From the NCBI RefSeq assembly GCF_050003625.1, contig NC_134400.1, positions 54,378,066 through 54,442,065 of the forward strand: a stretch of DNA of 64,000 nt, written 5' to 3'. The notes under the pieces are model-generated. The model did no database searches. It had not been told where the DNA came from and saw only the letters and a list, made by a program, of their open reading frames with translations. Of this stretch, positions 10,441 to 21,766 are shown piece by piece. The stretch is from Haematobia irritans. Taxonomy: Eukaryota > Arthropoda > Insecta > Diptera > Muscidae. Positions within the stretch are counted from its first letter, which is position 1; each line of letters begins with the position of its first letter. A program made the translations under genes and the position numbers.

Positions 10441-10876
10441 GTTCAAATCAAATATTATTTTTTGTATTGCAACAATAAAAATTGTGTAAAAAAATACAGG
10501 TTTTTGTATACAAGTTTACAATTTTCGAAGAAATTCAAAAACTCTTACAAAAGAAGAACGTGAAGTCGAGTATATATAAATATTTTTCCATCGAATCCTA
10601 AGTTTAACGATAACCATTCAAAAGCACATATTTAAATTCTAAACAGTAATTTTAAAACAGCACATAAATTTATTTTAATTTAGAAATACAAATAAATATA
10701 TAAATTTTTATTAACGAATAATTTTGTACTTAATTTAATTCTTAAGGCCGGTATAAATTGGCATTATCACGTTAAAATGGTCATGTTTACCATTTTACTT
10801 TTCTTTAATAACTTCTTTTAAAGAAAATAAACCTATTCAATTGTTGCTTTGGATCTTTCCCCACCATGTTATAATA
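10441..10876. other. Unassigned, AT-rich
   Basis: Parts near 10500-10570 (AAACTCTTACAAAAGAAGAACGTG) correspond in reverse to D copy 1 near 7510-7600, so this may be more of D copy 3. I see nothing else. Confidence 0.4.
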
Positions 10877-11186
10877 CACCCTCAAAAAAATCGCTTCTTT
10901 AACATATGTTCCAAACATATTTTGCAGGAAGCACATATATTATTGGATACTGCCGAAACATTAATATGTTTGTTTTATGTGAACATATTATATGTTTGGA
11001 AGCATTTTGAGCCCAAAAATATTATATGCTTGGAAGAATTTTTCCCAAAGACGATTGTGCTCATTGCCCAACATACTCGTAATTTTCAATTCCACGAAAT
11101 ATTTTAGTTCTTGGCACCTTTTTCTGTAATACAAATAATGTTGAAGAAATTATTCACTTTTATAAAGTTTTTAAATTTTACCTTTC

Positions 11187-11258
11187 GCCTGTACGGAGAA
11201 TCGAACCGAAGACCATACAGTTTGTAAGCCAACACACTATCCACTGGACTACGTAGCT
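11187..11258 (-). ncRNA. tRNA-like module 2 in D copy 2
   Basis: It is the reverse complement of the module at 8003-8078 with few changes. The B box complement AGAATCGAACC is near 11198 and the A box complement CCACTGGACTA near 11241. Confidence 0.6.
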
Positions 11259-11301
11259 GTTATAGTCACCAGTAGATAATTATCGTTATAAGTTACATTT
11301 A

Positions 11302-12091
11302 CACACAAAAAAATAATACATTTATTTTATGAATAGTGTTCACAAAAATTTTCCAAACACGGGATTCATAAATTATATGAAAGCAATTCATAAAATAAAA
11401 AATACTGGTTTTCATTGGCTACGAATGTATACATACTGTGAATGGAGTTTTTAATATTATAAATGAAGGATACATATTTTTCGTCATTGAAAAATATGTA
11501 CTTTTCCATAATATATATTAAAAACATCATGCAATATATGTAACTCTTCCTTTAGATTTTTCCCCTAATTCTTAATACCTGCATAAGTGGTCAAAATGTA
11601 TGAACCCATTTATTAAAACCCGCATTATAGTCCAACCAGTAAAGAACATAATTTTACGATATTTTATATTACTTATGAGCACCAACGCTTCCATTTGATA
11701 TTGTTTTTTGTAATTTTTTTTACAGCAATAAAAAATTCTTCTATCCGCGACGGCGACTCAAACTGTACTGAAAAACTCAAACACACGTGTTGCCTTCAAA
11801 ACGTTATGTTTCTTTTTTTTGTTGTCTGGTATTATATGCTTGTATTGAGAGTAACTCTATGTTGTGGTTCTCTCACGCTAAGAGAAAACCAGTATTTTTT
11901 TGATATATTAAGTAAAGTTTCATTGATTTTATGAAACCATCCATATATATTATTAAAAAAATCATAATTTCACAACAAGTATTTACGAAAACAATATATT
12001 ATGTAAGTGTACATATTTTTTATGGAAAAGCTCATAAATTTATAAAAATGTACAAATTTATGTACAAATTCATATTTTATTTTTTTGTGTG
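11302..12091. mobile_element. 790-bp TA-flanked MITE nested in D copy 2
   Basis: It starts CACACAAAAAAATAAT and ends ATTTTATTTTTTTGTGTG, inverted ends of at least 13 bp, with TA on both sides. Removing it rebuilds ACATTTATATAGCATAG as found in D copy 1 near 7950. It encodes no transposase; the 79-codon frame at 11695-11934 is unrecognised. TA duplication and size suggest a Tc1/mariner-type MITE. Confidence 0.8.
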
Positions 12092-12164
12092 TATATAGCA
12101 TAGTTTGCAGCGCCCACGAGCCCATGCAAACATAACATTATTTAACAGAAACATACATTTGTTT

Positions 12165-12240
12165 GCCACGTGAATCAGTGGTTAGCATGTCTGCCTTGCA
12201 TGCAAAGGGTCGTGGGTTCAATGCCTGTTCCGACCGAACA
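12165..12240 (+). ncRNA. tRNA-like module 1 in D copy 2
   Basis: It reads ACGTGAATCAGTGGTTAGCA and carries GTGGGTTCAATGCC as B box. After CGACCGAACAC there is a run of eleven T. It points away from module 2 at 11187-11258. The acceptor pairing seen in copy 1 is partly lost here. Confidence 0.6.
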
Positions 12241-12962
12241 CTTTTTTTTTTTAATTTACACATTTATATTCATACTATATTAAATTTTTATAATGAAACT
12301 TCGAAATGTGGGTTATTAATCATTTTACTGTCCCAACTCTAAAAAGAGTATAGTGCCCTTTCGTTATTTTTATGGAGACCTGATTTCTTTTAACGAACCA
12401 AGAAAAAAATTGTGTCCATAATGCCAAAATGATAAACAAAACACATGTCTACATATACATAAAATGCTGCTCTCAAGGTGAAAACATATGCTGTTTGTTT
12501 TTCAAATGTCTATTCTCTTGGTTCCGAATGTCTCTTCTCTTTATTCAAATTAAATAATATTTAGACTGAAGCATATCAAATGTTTGGCCTTATCATAAAA
12601 CAGTTTTCCGAAACAACATAAAAGCGGTTTCATAGAAATTGTTCTCTTTTGATTCTTTCGCTGTGTTATGTTGATATCTTTCGTCAACTCTCCCGGTTTC
12701 CATCTCTCTTTCTCTATACTCTCTCTGTCGCTTTGAATAAAATATCACAACATATAAGTTTGCATTCACACATATGATTTTTATGAAACATTCATGCCCC
12801 AAACATAATATATTCTAACATATTAACATAGATGTCCCAAACATTTAGTGTTAGTTTAGGAACATTACATGTTTGCACTTAAATATATTGTGTTTTAAAA
12901 TTGTGCCCGAAACACATTTTGTTTATATCGGAACATATGAAAAACATATTTTTCTTACAGTG

Positions 12963-13625
12963 TACAATTTACCGGAAAAAGTTGTAATGTTATTCTGGTT
13001 TTGCCGCTAAAATGAGAAATAATTTTAGCGGCAAAACTCGAACTCAATGCCCACTTTTATTTTCGAAAAAATCCGTCAACTCCTCTTGGACTACTCATTA
13101 ATAAGGATGAACTAATCTTTGTTTTTATAGATCTTCAAAGGTCGATACTTTCAATGAAGTCGTGTTGTCGTTATAATTAAGTGATTTGACTTCAAAATGG
13201 GTATCAGAACAAATTTTGGACTAAGGTCAACTTGACTTTAATAATTCAGAAAAATTCTTTAAAATTAATGAAACTGTGTTTAAATTTGTTGCAGTTTTGC
13301 ATCTTGACTACAAGGCAAAAATCATTAAAAAATAGGATATGTTTTTCAATACTTTATTTTAAAGACATATTTTTCTTGAAACATAACATAATTTCTACTG
13401 GAAGTCTTGTTTTTAACGGACATTTTATAGCATATGAAAAAAAGCTGAAAAAGCGAAAAATTGAAATGTGCTTCGTAGAGTCAAGTACACAAAACCCCAT
13501 TGAAAAGAGAATTGTGCCTTAAAAGCATTCTTACTTGTATTCTCCGCTTCTTTGGTTTGGAATCAATATCAAAATTGTTAAAGTGGAGACACAATCTTTG
13601 GAACCGGACATGCTTTTTGTTCAGT
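12963..13625. other. Unassigned, with a 16-bp hairpin
   Basis: A clean inverted repeat GTTTTGCCGCTAAAAT / ATTTTAGCGGCAAAAC spans 12998-13037 with an 8-base loop. A 96-codon frame (13232-13522) has no recognisable domain and is AT-driven. No other features seen. Confidence 0.5.
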
Positions 13626-14294
13626 GTATAGTGCCCTTTCGTTAGTTTTTATGAAGATCCCTTTAATTACCTTTGTTTGAATATTTTGACTTACTCGTCC
13701 TACGTTCCGATTTGTTTTGACGAAACAAAAAAATTGTGCCCGTAATGCGAAAATGATAAACAAAACTCATGCTCTTTTTTTCATATATATTTTATCTTGG
13801 TTCCGAATGAATTTTCTCTCCGAATACTCATTTTAATATTTTACTTAAGCATATAAAACTTTTGGCGAAGTCTTATATCACAACATATATATTTTTACTC
13901 ATAATATGTAAATTTATACTTGTTTATATTCACACATAGTATTTTTCCTATATTTAATGAAATTTCCTTTGTGTATATATATTTGTAATGCGCCAATTGG
14001 TTACTTTCATTATTTTACTTCCAGCATACACTTTGTCTCTCTTTGTAAACACATATATGTTTATGGGCTATTTCTAAATTAATATATGTTTGCATCCAAG
14101 CATATTATATTTACAAACATTTTATGTCCCAAACATAATATGTTCTAACATATTAACATATATGTCCCAAACATATTATGCTAGTTTATGAACATTATAT
14201 GTTTGCACTCAAAAATATTGTGTTTAAAAATTTGAGTTCCAAACATATAATGTTTATACCCAAACATATGAAAAACAGTATTTTTCGTCCGTGT
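13626..14294 (-). mobile_element. DNA transposon D, copy 3, right part (diverged)
   Basis: It opens with GTATAGTGCCCTTTCGTTAG, which matches D near 7175 and 12350. It runs through AACATTATATGTTTGCACTC and ends ATATGAAAAACAGTATTTTT, the D terminus. It lies outside copy 2, which fits copy 2 having inserted into or near copy 3. Confidence 0.6.
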
Positions 14295-14337
14295 AGCAAG
14301 GACTTTCTAAATCCAACTCGGAATATGTCATAAACAA

Positions 14338-16331
14338 ATAAGTAAAGTAGAAAGTCGGGCGGGGCCGACTATATCATACCCTAAACCACCATTACAGAAT
14401 TAGTAATTATAAGCATTTATGGGGTAACATATAGGTCTGGGAGATAAACCGCAGTTGCATATTTAAGAAAATTAAGGGGTACATGTCTATGGGTGCTTTG
14501 TGTCAATCTGACTATAGCTCATAGTCAATGTTGCCACGGAAAATGTTCGGTTTAGCCTATAAGGACAAAAAAAGTTCCCTACTTTCCCATACATTCCCAA
14601 ATAATTTTCCCTACTATATTTTTCGTTAAATTTAAAAAATTTTACAAAACATAAATAGTTCTAAGTACTTTATTATCTTTAAACATGAATATGCAACGTA
14701 TATAACTTAGAATATAAATTTGTATTGCCACAGTTGGTAGAATTCTACCCAAATTAGTAATCTTTTTTGTTAAATCTCTATAAAAATAAAATTTTTGAAA
14801 AAGTTTCTATAAACAAATTTTTGTGAGAAATTTTTCTATAGAAATAAAATTTTGACAATAAATTCTATAGAAATAAAATTTTGAGAAAAAATTCCACACA
14901 AATAAAATTTTGAGAAATTTTTTTTATAGAAATAATATTTTGAAAAAAATTTCTACAGAAATACAATTTTGACAAAATGTTCTATAAAAATAAAATGTTG
15001 ACAAAATTCTCTACAGGAATAAAGCTTACCACATATTGTTAAAGATCAAGCCTTGCCGGCTTCTAATTTCCTCCTCTAGAGCCACTAAAATGTAAAAATC
15101 ATTACAAATTGTGTTGAGTGAAAATGTCCTACATTGTGGCCCTACAAGACGCTAAATATTAGAAAAACCCTACATATAGGGAATTTCCCCTACTTCTAGC
15201 AACACTGGCTGTGTTGATATTGCGCCTGCGGAGTTAGTATGCTACTAATATTGAGCTCATTATTAAAAAAGAGAAAATCGTTAAATTAGTGTGGGTAATA
15301 AATACAAATTTGTAAAAATCGAGCAATATTCTTATGTAAGAGCTACAAGTACGTATAAGTACGATCGGCTGGTACATCAAAATTTGAGTAACATTGGTTA
15401 ATAAATAAGAGTACTATGGCCAAATTTGGGAAAATCGAGCGATGCATATATATGGAAGCTATATCTAAATCTGAACCAATTTGCATAATATTTTGCGGGT
15501 TTGATTAATACCACAAAAGGTTACCTCGTGCAAGATTTGAGTAAGATCAGTTAAGAAATGAGGCCTGTATGGTCAAACATAAGGTTATTAGGGGCGAATT
15601 TTTCAAAATCGGGTGATACATATATGGGAGCTCTATCTACATCTCGATTTCGATGATTTTTTGCACATATAGTTAGTGCTATAGCAGAAGACTACATTTA
15701 ATTAATTAATTTAATTTGGGTAAGATCGGTTGATAAATAAGGGTTTTATGGCCAAATTTATAAAAATCGGGCGGTACATATATATGGGAACTATAGCTAA
15801 ATCTGAACCGATTTCGATGATTTTTTGCACATATAGTTAGTGCTATAGAAGATTATATTTAGCCCACTTTGAGTAAGATCGGTTGATAAATAAAGGTTTT
15901 GTGGCCAAATTTGGGAAAATCGGGCGATACATATATATGAGAGCTATATCTAAATCTGAACCGATTTGGATGAAATTTTGCAGATTTGAAGGGCGATGGA
16001 AAATATTACCTTTTGCCAAATTTGGTGACGTGACCCCATTTGTCGAAATCGGGCGATACATATATATGGGAGCCATATCTAAACTTGATCCGATTTCTTC
16101 CAAATTCAATAGCGTTCGTCCTTGTGCCCAAAAAACTCCCTGTACCAAATTTCATCAAAATCGGTTAATAATTGCGACCGGAATCCTGTGAACAACAAAT
16201 ACATGGACAGACGGACGGACGGACGGACACCAAGCGCTAGATCGACTCAGGAGGTGATTCTGAGTCGATCGGTATATATTTTATGGCCGATCAAACTTAT
16301 TATACCCTGACCACTATGTGGCTTAGGGTAT
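14338..16331 (+). repeat. Family A tandem-unit element
   Basis: The head at 14345 contains AGTCGGGCGGGGCCGACTAT. The body has an array of a roughly 29-bp unit (14770-15020), then units of about 125-130 bp with GGGCGATACATATATATGG and AAATCTGAACCGATTT. It ends with GACGGACGGACGGACGGAC and a TATACCC/GGGTATA hairpin at about 16311-16331. A B element follows with no gap. The 100-codon frames inside it are by-products of the tandem units. Confidence 0.8.
14770..15020 (+). repeat. Array of the 29-bp TATAGAAATAAAATTTTGA unit
   Basis: Degenerate tandem copies of AAATTTCTATAGAAATAAAA and close variants. The same unit recurs, mostly in the opposite orientation, at 36590, 48430, 53340 and 61760. Confidence 0.8.
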
Positions 16332-17956
16332 AACAAGTATATACGGCCGTAAGTTCGGCCAGGCCGAAGTTATGTACCCTCCATCATGGATTGCGTAGAA
16401 ACTTCATCTAAACACTGCCATCCATAATCGAATTACTTAAGTTGCGGTAACGCTTGCCGATGGCAAGGTATCTTAAAACCTCCTAACACCATCTTCTAAA
16501 TTGTATGTAAGTCCATACGTGGTATATATTAAATCAAAAAAGATCGACCCAATACGTATATAATTCAGTTTGACAAAGTAGACATAAAATTTTGACAAAA
16601 TTTTCTATAGAAATGAACCGATATGGACCAATTTTTGTGTGATTGGACCAATTTTGGTATGGTTGTTAGCGACCATATACTAACACCACGTGCGTAATTT
16701 GAACCGGATTGGATGAATTGTGCTCCTCCAAGAGGCTCCGGAGGTCAAATCTGGAGAATGTTTTATATGGGGGCTATATATAATTATGGACCGATATGGA
16801 CCAATTCTGGCACGGTTGTTAAAGATCATATACTAACACCATGTTCCAAATTACAACCGGATTGGATGAAATTTGCTTCTCTTGGAGACTTCGCAAGCCA
16901 AATCTGGGGATCGGTTTATATGGGCGCCATATATAATTAAGGACCGATGTGGACCAATTTTTGCATGGTTGTTAGAGACCATATACCAATATCATGTACC
17001 AAACTTCAGGCGGATCGGATGAAATTTGCTTCTCTTTGAGGCTTCGCAAGCCAAATCTGGAGATCGGTTTATATGGGGTCTATATATAATTATGGAGCGA
17101 TGTGGACCAATTTTTGCATGGTTGTTAGAGACCATATACCAACATCATGTACCAAATTTCAGCCGGATCGGATGAAGTATGCTTCTCTTAGAGGCTCCAC
17201 AAGCCAAATCTAGGGATCGGTTTATATGGGGGCTATATATAATTAAGGACCGATATGGACCAATTTTTGCATAGTTGTTAGAGACCATATACCAACATCA
17301 TGTACCAAATTTCAGCCGGATCGGATGAAATTTGCTTCTCTTTTAGGCTCCGCAAGTCAAATCTGGAGATCGGTTTATATGGGGGCTATATATAAATATG
17401 GACCAATTTTTGCATGGTTGTTAGAGACCATATACCAATATCATGTACCAAACTTCAGGCGGATCGGATGAAATTTGCTTCTCTTTGAGGCTTCGCAAGC
17501 CAAATCTGGAGATCGGTTTATATGGGGTCTATATATAATTATGGAGCGATGTGGACCAATTTTTGCATGGTTGTTAGAGACCATATATCAACACCATATA
17601 CCAAATTTCAGCCGGATCGGATGAAATATGCTTCTGTTAGAGGCTCCACAAGCCAAATCTGAGGGTCCCTTTATATGGGGGCTATACGTAAAAGTGGACC
17701 GATATGGCCCATTTTCAATACCATCCGACCTACATCGATAACAAGTACTTGTGCCAAGTTTCAAGTCGATAGTTGGTTTCGTTCGGAAGTTAGCGTGATT
17801 TCAACAGACGGACGGACGGACGGACATGCTTAGATCGACTCAGAATTTCACCACGACCCAGAATATATATACTTTATGGGGTCTTAGAGCAATATTTCGA
17901 TGTGTTACAAACGGAATGACAAAGTTAATATACCCCCATCCTATGATGGAGGGTAT
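16332..17956 (+). repeat. Family B tandem-unit element, copy 1
   Basis: It starts ACAAGTATATACGGCCGTAA and ends in the hairpin TATACCCCCATCCTATGATGG...GGGTATA near 17930-17956. The body is about seven units with a period near 152 bp, each with GGATCGGTTTATATGGGGGC, a GACCGATGTGGACCAATTTT stretch and GCTTCTCTTAGAGGCTCC. A (GGAC)n run is at 17810-17825. It is a non-autonomous repeat; the open frames across the units are not genes. Confidence 0.85.
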
Positions 17957-19308
17957 AAAAATAGCTTTGGCAACAGTAAAGTAAACAGAAGTAAATGTTA
18001 AATTATGAGGAAATAAATTGTAAAGGAGAATAATAAGGAAGTGATAAAAGGTATTGTGTTGTGTCCGTGTAGCTGTTGAATGATTACTATGTAGTTTATT
18101 TATGGAAAATATAACTGCAGAGGAATTTTTTGCTGTATATATATTACCCAGTTATTGACAACATATCCACAAATCCGCAGTACAGATTCCAAAAAAGTGT
18201 TCCGTTTGCTAAGTCAGTTAATGCTTTTATTAAGTTAGACTTGGACAAGTATATACGGCCGTAAGTTCGGCCGAATTTTATGTACCATGGATTGCGTACA
18301 AACTTCTACTATAGACTGTCATCCACAATCGAATTACTTGGGTTGTGGTAATATTTACCGATGGCAAGGGTTCTTAAAACTTCTTAACGTCCTCTTCTAA
18401 TTTTTAAGTTAGTCCATACGTGGTATATATTGGACACAAAAGGTATATATAAGTAAGTCTACAAATAACTACGAACCGATATGGACTTTTGCGCGGATAC
18501 TTGGGTGTCGCTTTATATGGGGGCTATATACAATTATGAACCGATATGGACCAATTTTTGTGTGATTGGGCATCGATTTATCTGAGGGCTATATATAACT
18601 ATAGACCGATATGGACCTAGTTTCGCATGGTTGTTAGCAGCCATATACTAGCACAATGTACCAAATTTCAACTGAATCGGATTTGCTGCTCCAAGAGGAC
18701 CGATATGTACCAATTTTTGTATGGTTGTTAAATATATACTTAAATATAATAACACCACGTACCAAATTTCAACCGGATCGGATGAATTTTACTTCTCCAA
18801 AAGGCTCCTGAGGTCAAATCTGGAGACCAGTTTATATGGGGGCTATATATAATTCTGGACCGATATGGACTAAATTTTGTATGGTTGTTAGTGTCCATAT
18901 AGTTACACAAAACAACCAATTTCAACTGAATCGGATGAAATTTGCTCCTCCAAGAGGCTTCAAAAACAAATCTGGGGATTGGTTTATATGGGGGCTATAT
19001 ATGTTTATCGACCGATATGGACCAATTTTTGGCATGGTTGTTAAAGACCATATACTAACTCCACGTACCAAACCTAAACCGGATCGGATAAAATATGCTT
19101 CTCGTAGAGGCTCCGGAAGCCAAATCTGGGGACCGTTTTATATGGGGGCTATATATAATTATGGACCTATGCGGACCAATTTTTGCATGGTTATTACAGA
19201 CTATATACTTACACTACGTACCAAATTTCAACCGGATCGGATGAAATATGCTCCTCCAAAAGGCACCGGAGGTCAAATTTGAGGATCGCTTTATATGGGG
19301 ACTATATA

Positions 19309-20242
19309 AAGGGTGATTTGTTAAGAGCTTGATAACTTTTTTTAAAAAAAAAACGCATAAAATTTGCAAAATCTCATCGGTTCTTTATTTGAAACGTTAG
19401 ATTGGTCCATGACATTTACTTTTTGAAGATAATTTCATTTAAATGTTGACCGCGGCTGCGTCTTAGGTGGTCCATTCGGAAAGTCCAATTTTGGGCAACT
19501 TTTTCGAGCATTTCGGCCGGAATAGCCCGAATTTCTTCGGAAATGTTGTCTTCCAAAGCTGGAATAGTTGCTGGCTTATTTCTGTAGACTTTAGACTTGA
19601 CGTAGCCCCACAAAAAATAGTCTAAAGGCGTCAAATCGCATGATCTTGGTGGCCAACTTACCGGTCCATTTCTTGAGATGAATTGTTCTCCGAAGTTTTC
19701 CCTCAAAATGGCCATAGAATCGCGAGCTGTGTGGCATGTAGCGCCATCTTGTTGAAACCACATGTCAACCAAGTTCAGTTCTTCCATTTTTGGCAACAAA
19801 AAGTTTGTTAGCATCGAACGATAGCGATCGCCATTCACCGTAACGTTGCGTCCAACAGCATCTTTGAAAAAATACGGTCCAATGATTCCACCAGCGTACA
19901 AACCACACCAAACAGTGCATTTTTCGGGATGCATGGGCAGTTCTTGAACGGCTTCTGGTTGCTCTTCACTCCAAATGCGGCAATTTTGCTTATTTACGTA
20001 GCCATTCAACCAGAAATGAGCCTCATCGCTGAACAAAATTTGTCGATAAAAAAGCGGATTTTCTGCCAACTTTTCTAGGGCCCATTCACAGAAAATTCGA
20101 CGTTGTGGCTCGTTAGTAAGTCTATTCATGATGAAATGTCAAAGCATACTGAGCATCTTTCTCTTTGACACCATGTCTGAAATCCCACGTGATCTGTCAA
20201 ATACTAATGCATGAAAATCCTAACCTCAAAAGAGTCACCCTT
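19309..20242 (-). mobile_element. DD41D (rosa-type) mariner element, internally deleted
   Basis: The 934-bp element has ends AAGGGTGATTTGTTAAGAG and, inward from the right, AAGGGTGACTCTTTTGAGG. It is flanked by TA (19307-19308, 20243-20244) and lies inside a B unit. It holds a single minus-strand transposase frame. Full-length members of this type are about 1.3 kb, so about 0.4 kb is missing. Confidence 0.85.
19416..20129 (-). CDS. Mariner DD41D transposase, catalytic domain without the DNA-binding domain
   Basis: A 237-residue open frame with no stops. The catalytic core is complete in appearance: first Asp in FSDEAHFWLNG (residue about 36), second in MWFQQDGATCHTA (about 129), third in CDLTPLDYFLWG. 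Exactly 41 residues separate the second and third Asp, which defines the DD41D (rosa) group. The C-terminus RMDHLRRSRGQHLNEIIFKK also looks intact. The N-terminal helix-turn-helix region of about 140 residues is absent: the first seven residues (MNRLTNE) look like the family start and join directly to PQRRIF. I infer an in-frame internal deletion. The product could not bind its ends normally. Confidence 0.85.
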   Translation of the reverse strand: MNRLTNEPQRRIFCEWALEKLAENPLFYRQILFSDEAHFWLNGYVNKQNCRIWSEEQPEAVQELPMHPEKCTVWCGLYAGGIIGPYFFKDAVGRNVTVNGDRYRSMLTNFLLPKMEELNLVDMWFQQDGATCHTARDSMAILRENFGEQFISRNGPVSWPPRSCDLTPLDYFLWGYVKSKVYRNKPATIPALEDNISEEIRAIPAEMLEKVAQNWTFRMDHLRRSRGQHLNEIIFKK

Positions 20243-20662
20243 TATAATTATGGACCAATTTTTTCTTAACTGTTAGAGACCCTATACTAACACCATGTCG
20301 GATGAAATTTGCTTCTCTTAGAGGCTCCGCAAGCCAAATCTGGGGATCGGTTTATATGGGGGCTATATATAATTATGGACCGATGTGGACCAATTTTCCC
20401 AGGGATGTTAGGGACCATATACTAACACCAAGTACCAAATTTCAGCCAGATCGGATGAAATATGCTTCTCTTAGAGGCTCCGCAAGCCAAATCTGGGCGT
20501 CCGTTTATATGGGGCTATACGTAAAAGTGGACCGATATGGCCCAATTGCAATACCATCCGACCTACATCAATAACAACTACTTGTGCCAAGTTTCAAGTC
20601 GATAGCTTGTTTCGTTCGGATACGTAATTAGCATGATTTCAACAGACGGACGGACATTGTAA

Positions 20663-21488
20663 AATTAACTTTTTATTTGAGTTTAATTTAATCATTGGAA
20701 TTCTATCATGTTAATAACATGCGAATTGTACATAGAATGTCATTGGAATATTATTGTCTCAATGTTTTGTTTAAACAATATTGCGAATGCTCCAGGGTCG
20801 CTACAGACTTGGTCGCCTCTAAATATTGGTATTGGCAAATCTAGTGGAACGGTTGATCCATCTATCAATCTTGATTCCCTAAACGAAATGTTACCACCTT
20901 CTAAATGTCTTCTGCGAATACTGCTATAGAATCATCTTTCAATTTCGAATGTGTAAGTAATTTTGATGGCCTTAGAAGCTTTCTATCTGTGGAGTATGTG
21001 CGTGAAGATAAATTGTAAATTGCTAAGACACAAACCAGACAGATTTAGCTGCGCACCGAATGGGTTAATTGAGTTATGCTAAGGCGACCAAAAAATTGTT
21101 ATATATATTTTGACTACTCTGGACCAATAATAAATTAACTAATTAACATATTTAACTAGCCGAGACACAAACCAGGTAGTTTTTGCCTGCGCACCTAATG
21201 GGTTAATTACAATTTTTGGAGATAAAACATTTAATAAAATTCAGCACTTTCCAATATATTTGCGCAATATATTTTGGCATTGAACGAACGATCTTGAAGA
21301 GCACTATAAACGCAAGTTGTTTTTATTATCGAAAGCATTCCAGAAATGTTAGTTTTGCTGCTATATTTTAAAAGTTAGTTTGTCCATATTGGAAAGTGCT
21401 GAATTTTATTAAACATTTTATCTCCCCAAATTGTAATTAACCCATTAGGTGCGCAGGCAAAAACTACCTGCTTTGTGTCTCGGCTAGT
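20663..21488. other. Unassigned, containing a 95-bp-arm inverted repeat
   Basis: Arms at about 21157-21252 and 21389-21487 are near-perfect reverse complements (CTAGCCGAGACACAAACCAG ... GTGTCTCGGCTAG), with a 136-bp spacer. A shorter relative, AAGACACAAACCAGACAG, begins near 21027. The right arm abuts the RNase H relic. No coding sequence is supported. Confidence 0.6.
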
Positions 21489-21766
21489 TAAATTTACAAT
21501 TTATCTTCAAGCACATGCAAGGTAGTTCCTAGCCTTGCTAACTCATCCGCTTCGCCGTTCCCTGGTATTTTCCTTTGACCTGGTACCCATATAAGGAAAA
21601 GATTGTACTGCTCAGCCATCTCATTGAGATATTTGCGGCAGTTGATGACATTTTTCGAGTCACATGGTCCAAGGATTTTATTGCAGGTTGACTGTCTGAG
21701 TATATATAGCTTGTCCCTTGATCCAAAGAAATCAAATTGCCTGGTAATCCAAAGACGTGTTATCAC
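21489..21766 (-). pseudogene. LINE RNase H domain fragment
   Basis: The minus-strand frame shows the RNase H end of a LINE: a YILRQSTCNKILGPCDSKN stretch where DSQ is expected (intact in the neighbouring frame as YSDSQPAIKSL), then FLIWVPGQRKIPGNGEADEL. This is the same segment as in the LINE at 40200-40480. The fragment is frame-shifted and has no RT attached. Confidence 0.75.

Larger units (their letters stand above)
10877..12962 (-). mobile_element. DNA transposon D, copy 2, with a nested 790-bp MITE
   Basis: It begins CACCCTCAAAAAAATCGC and ends TTTTTCTTACAGTG, the same termini as copy 1 in reverse, and is flanked by TA at 10875-10876 and 12963-12964. Without the nested MITE it is about 1.3 kb, some 540 bp shorter than copy 1, and it lacks the long hairpin. 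It is very similar to copy 1 in both arms and both tRNA-like modules, so the two moved fairly recently. Confidence 0.8.
18244..20662 (+). repeat. Family B element, copy 2, 3' truncated, split by a mariner element
   Basis: The head ACAAGTATATACGGCCGTAA at about 18247 is intact. Several 152-bp units follow, and the copy breaks off just after the first GACGGACGGACA near 20655, so the terminal hairpin is missing. The DD41D element at 19309-20242 sits in the TATATATAATTATGG stretch of one unit. Confidence 0.8.
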
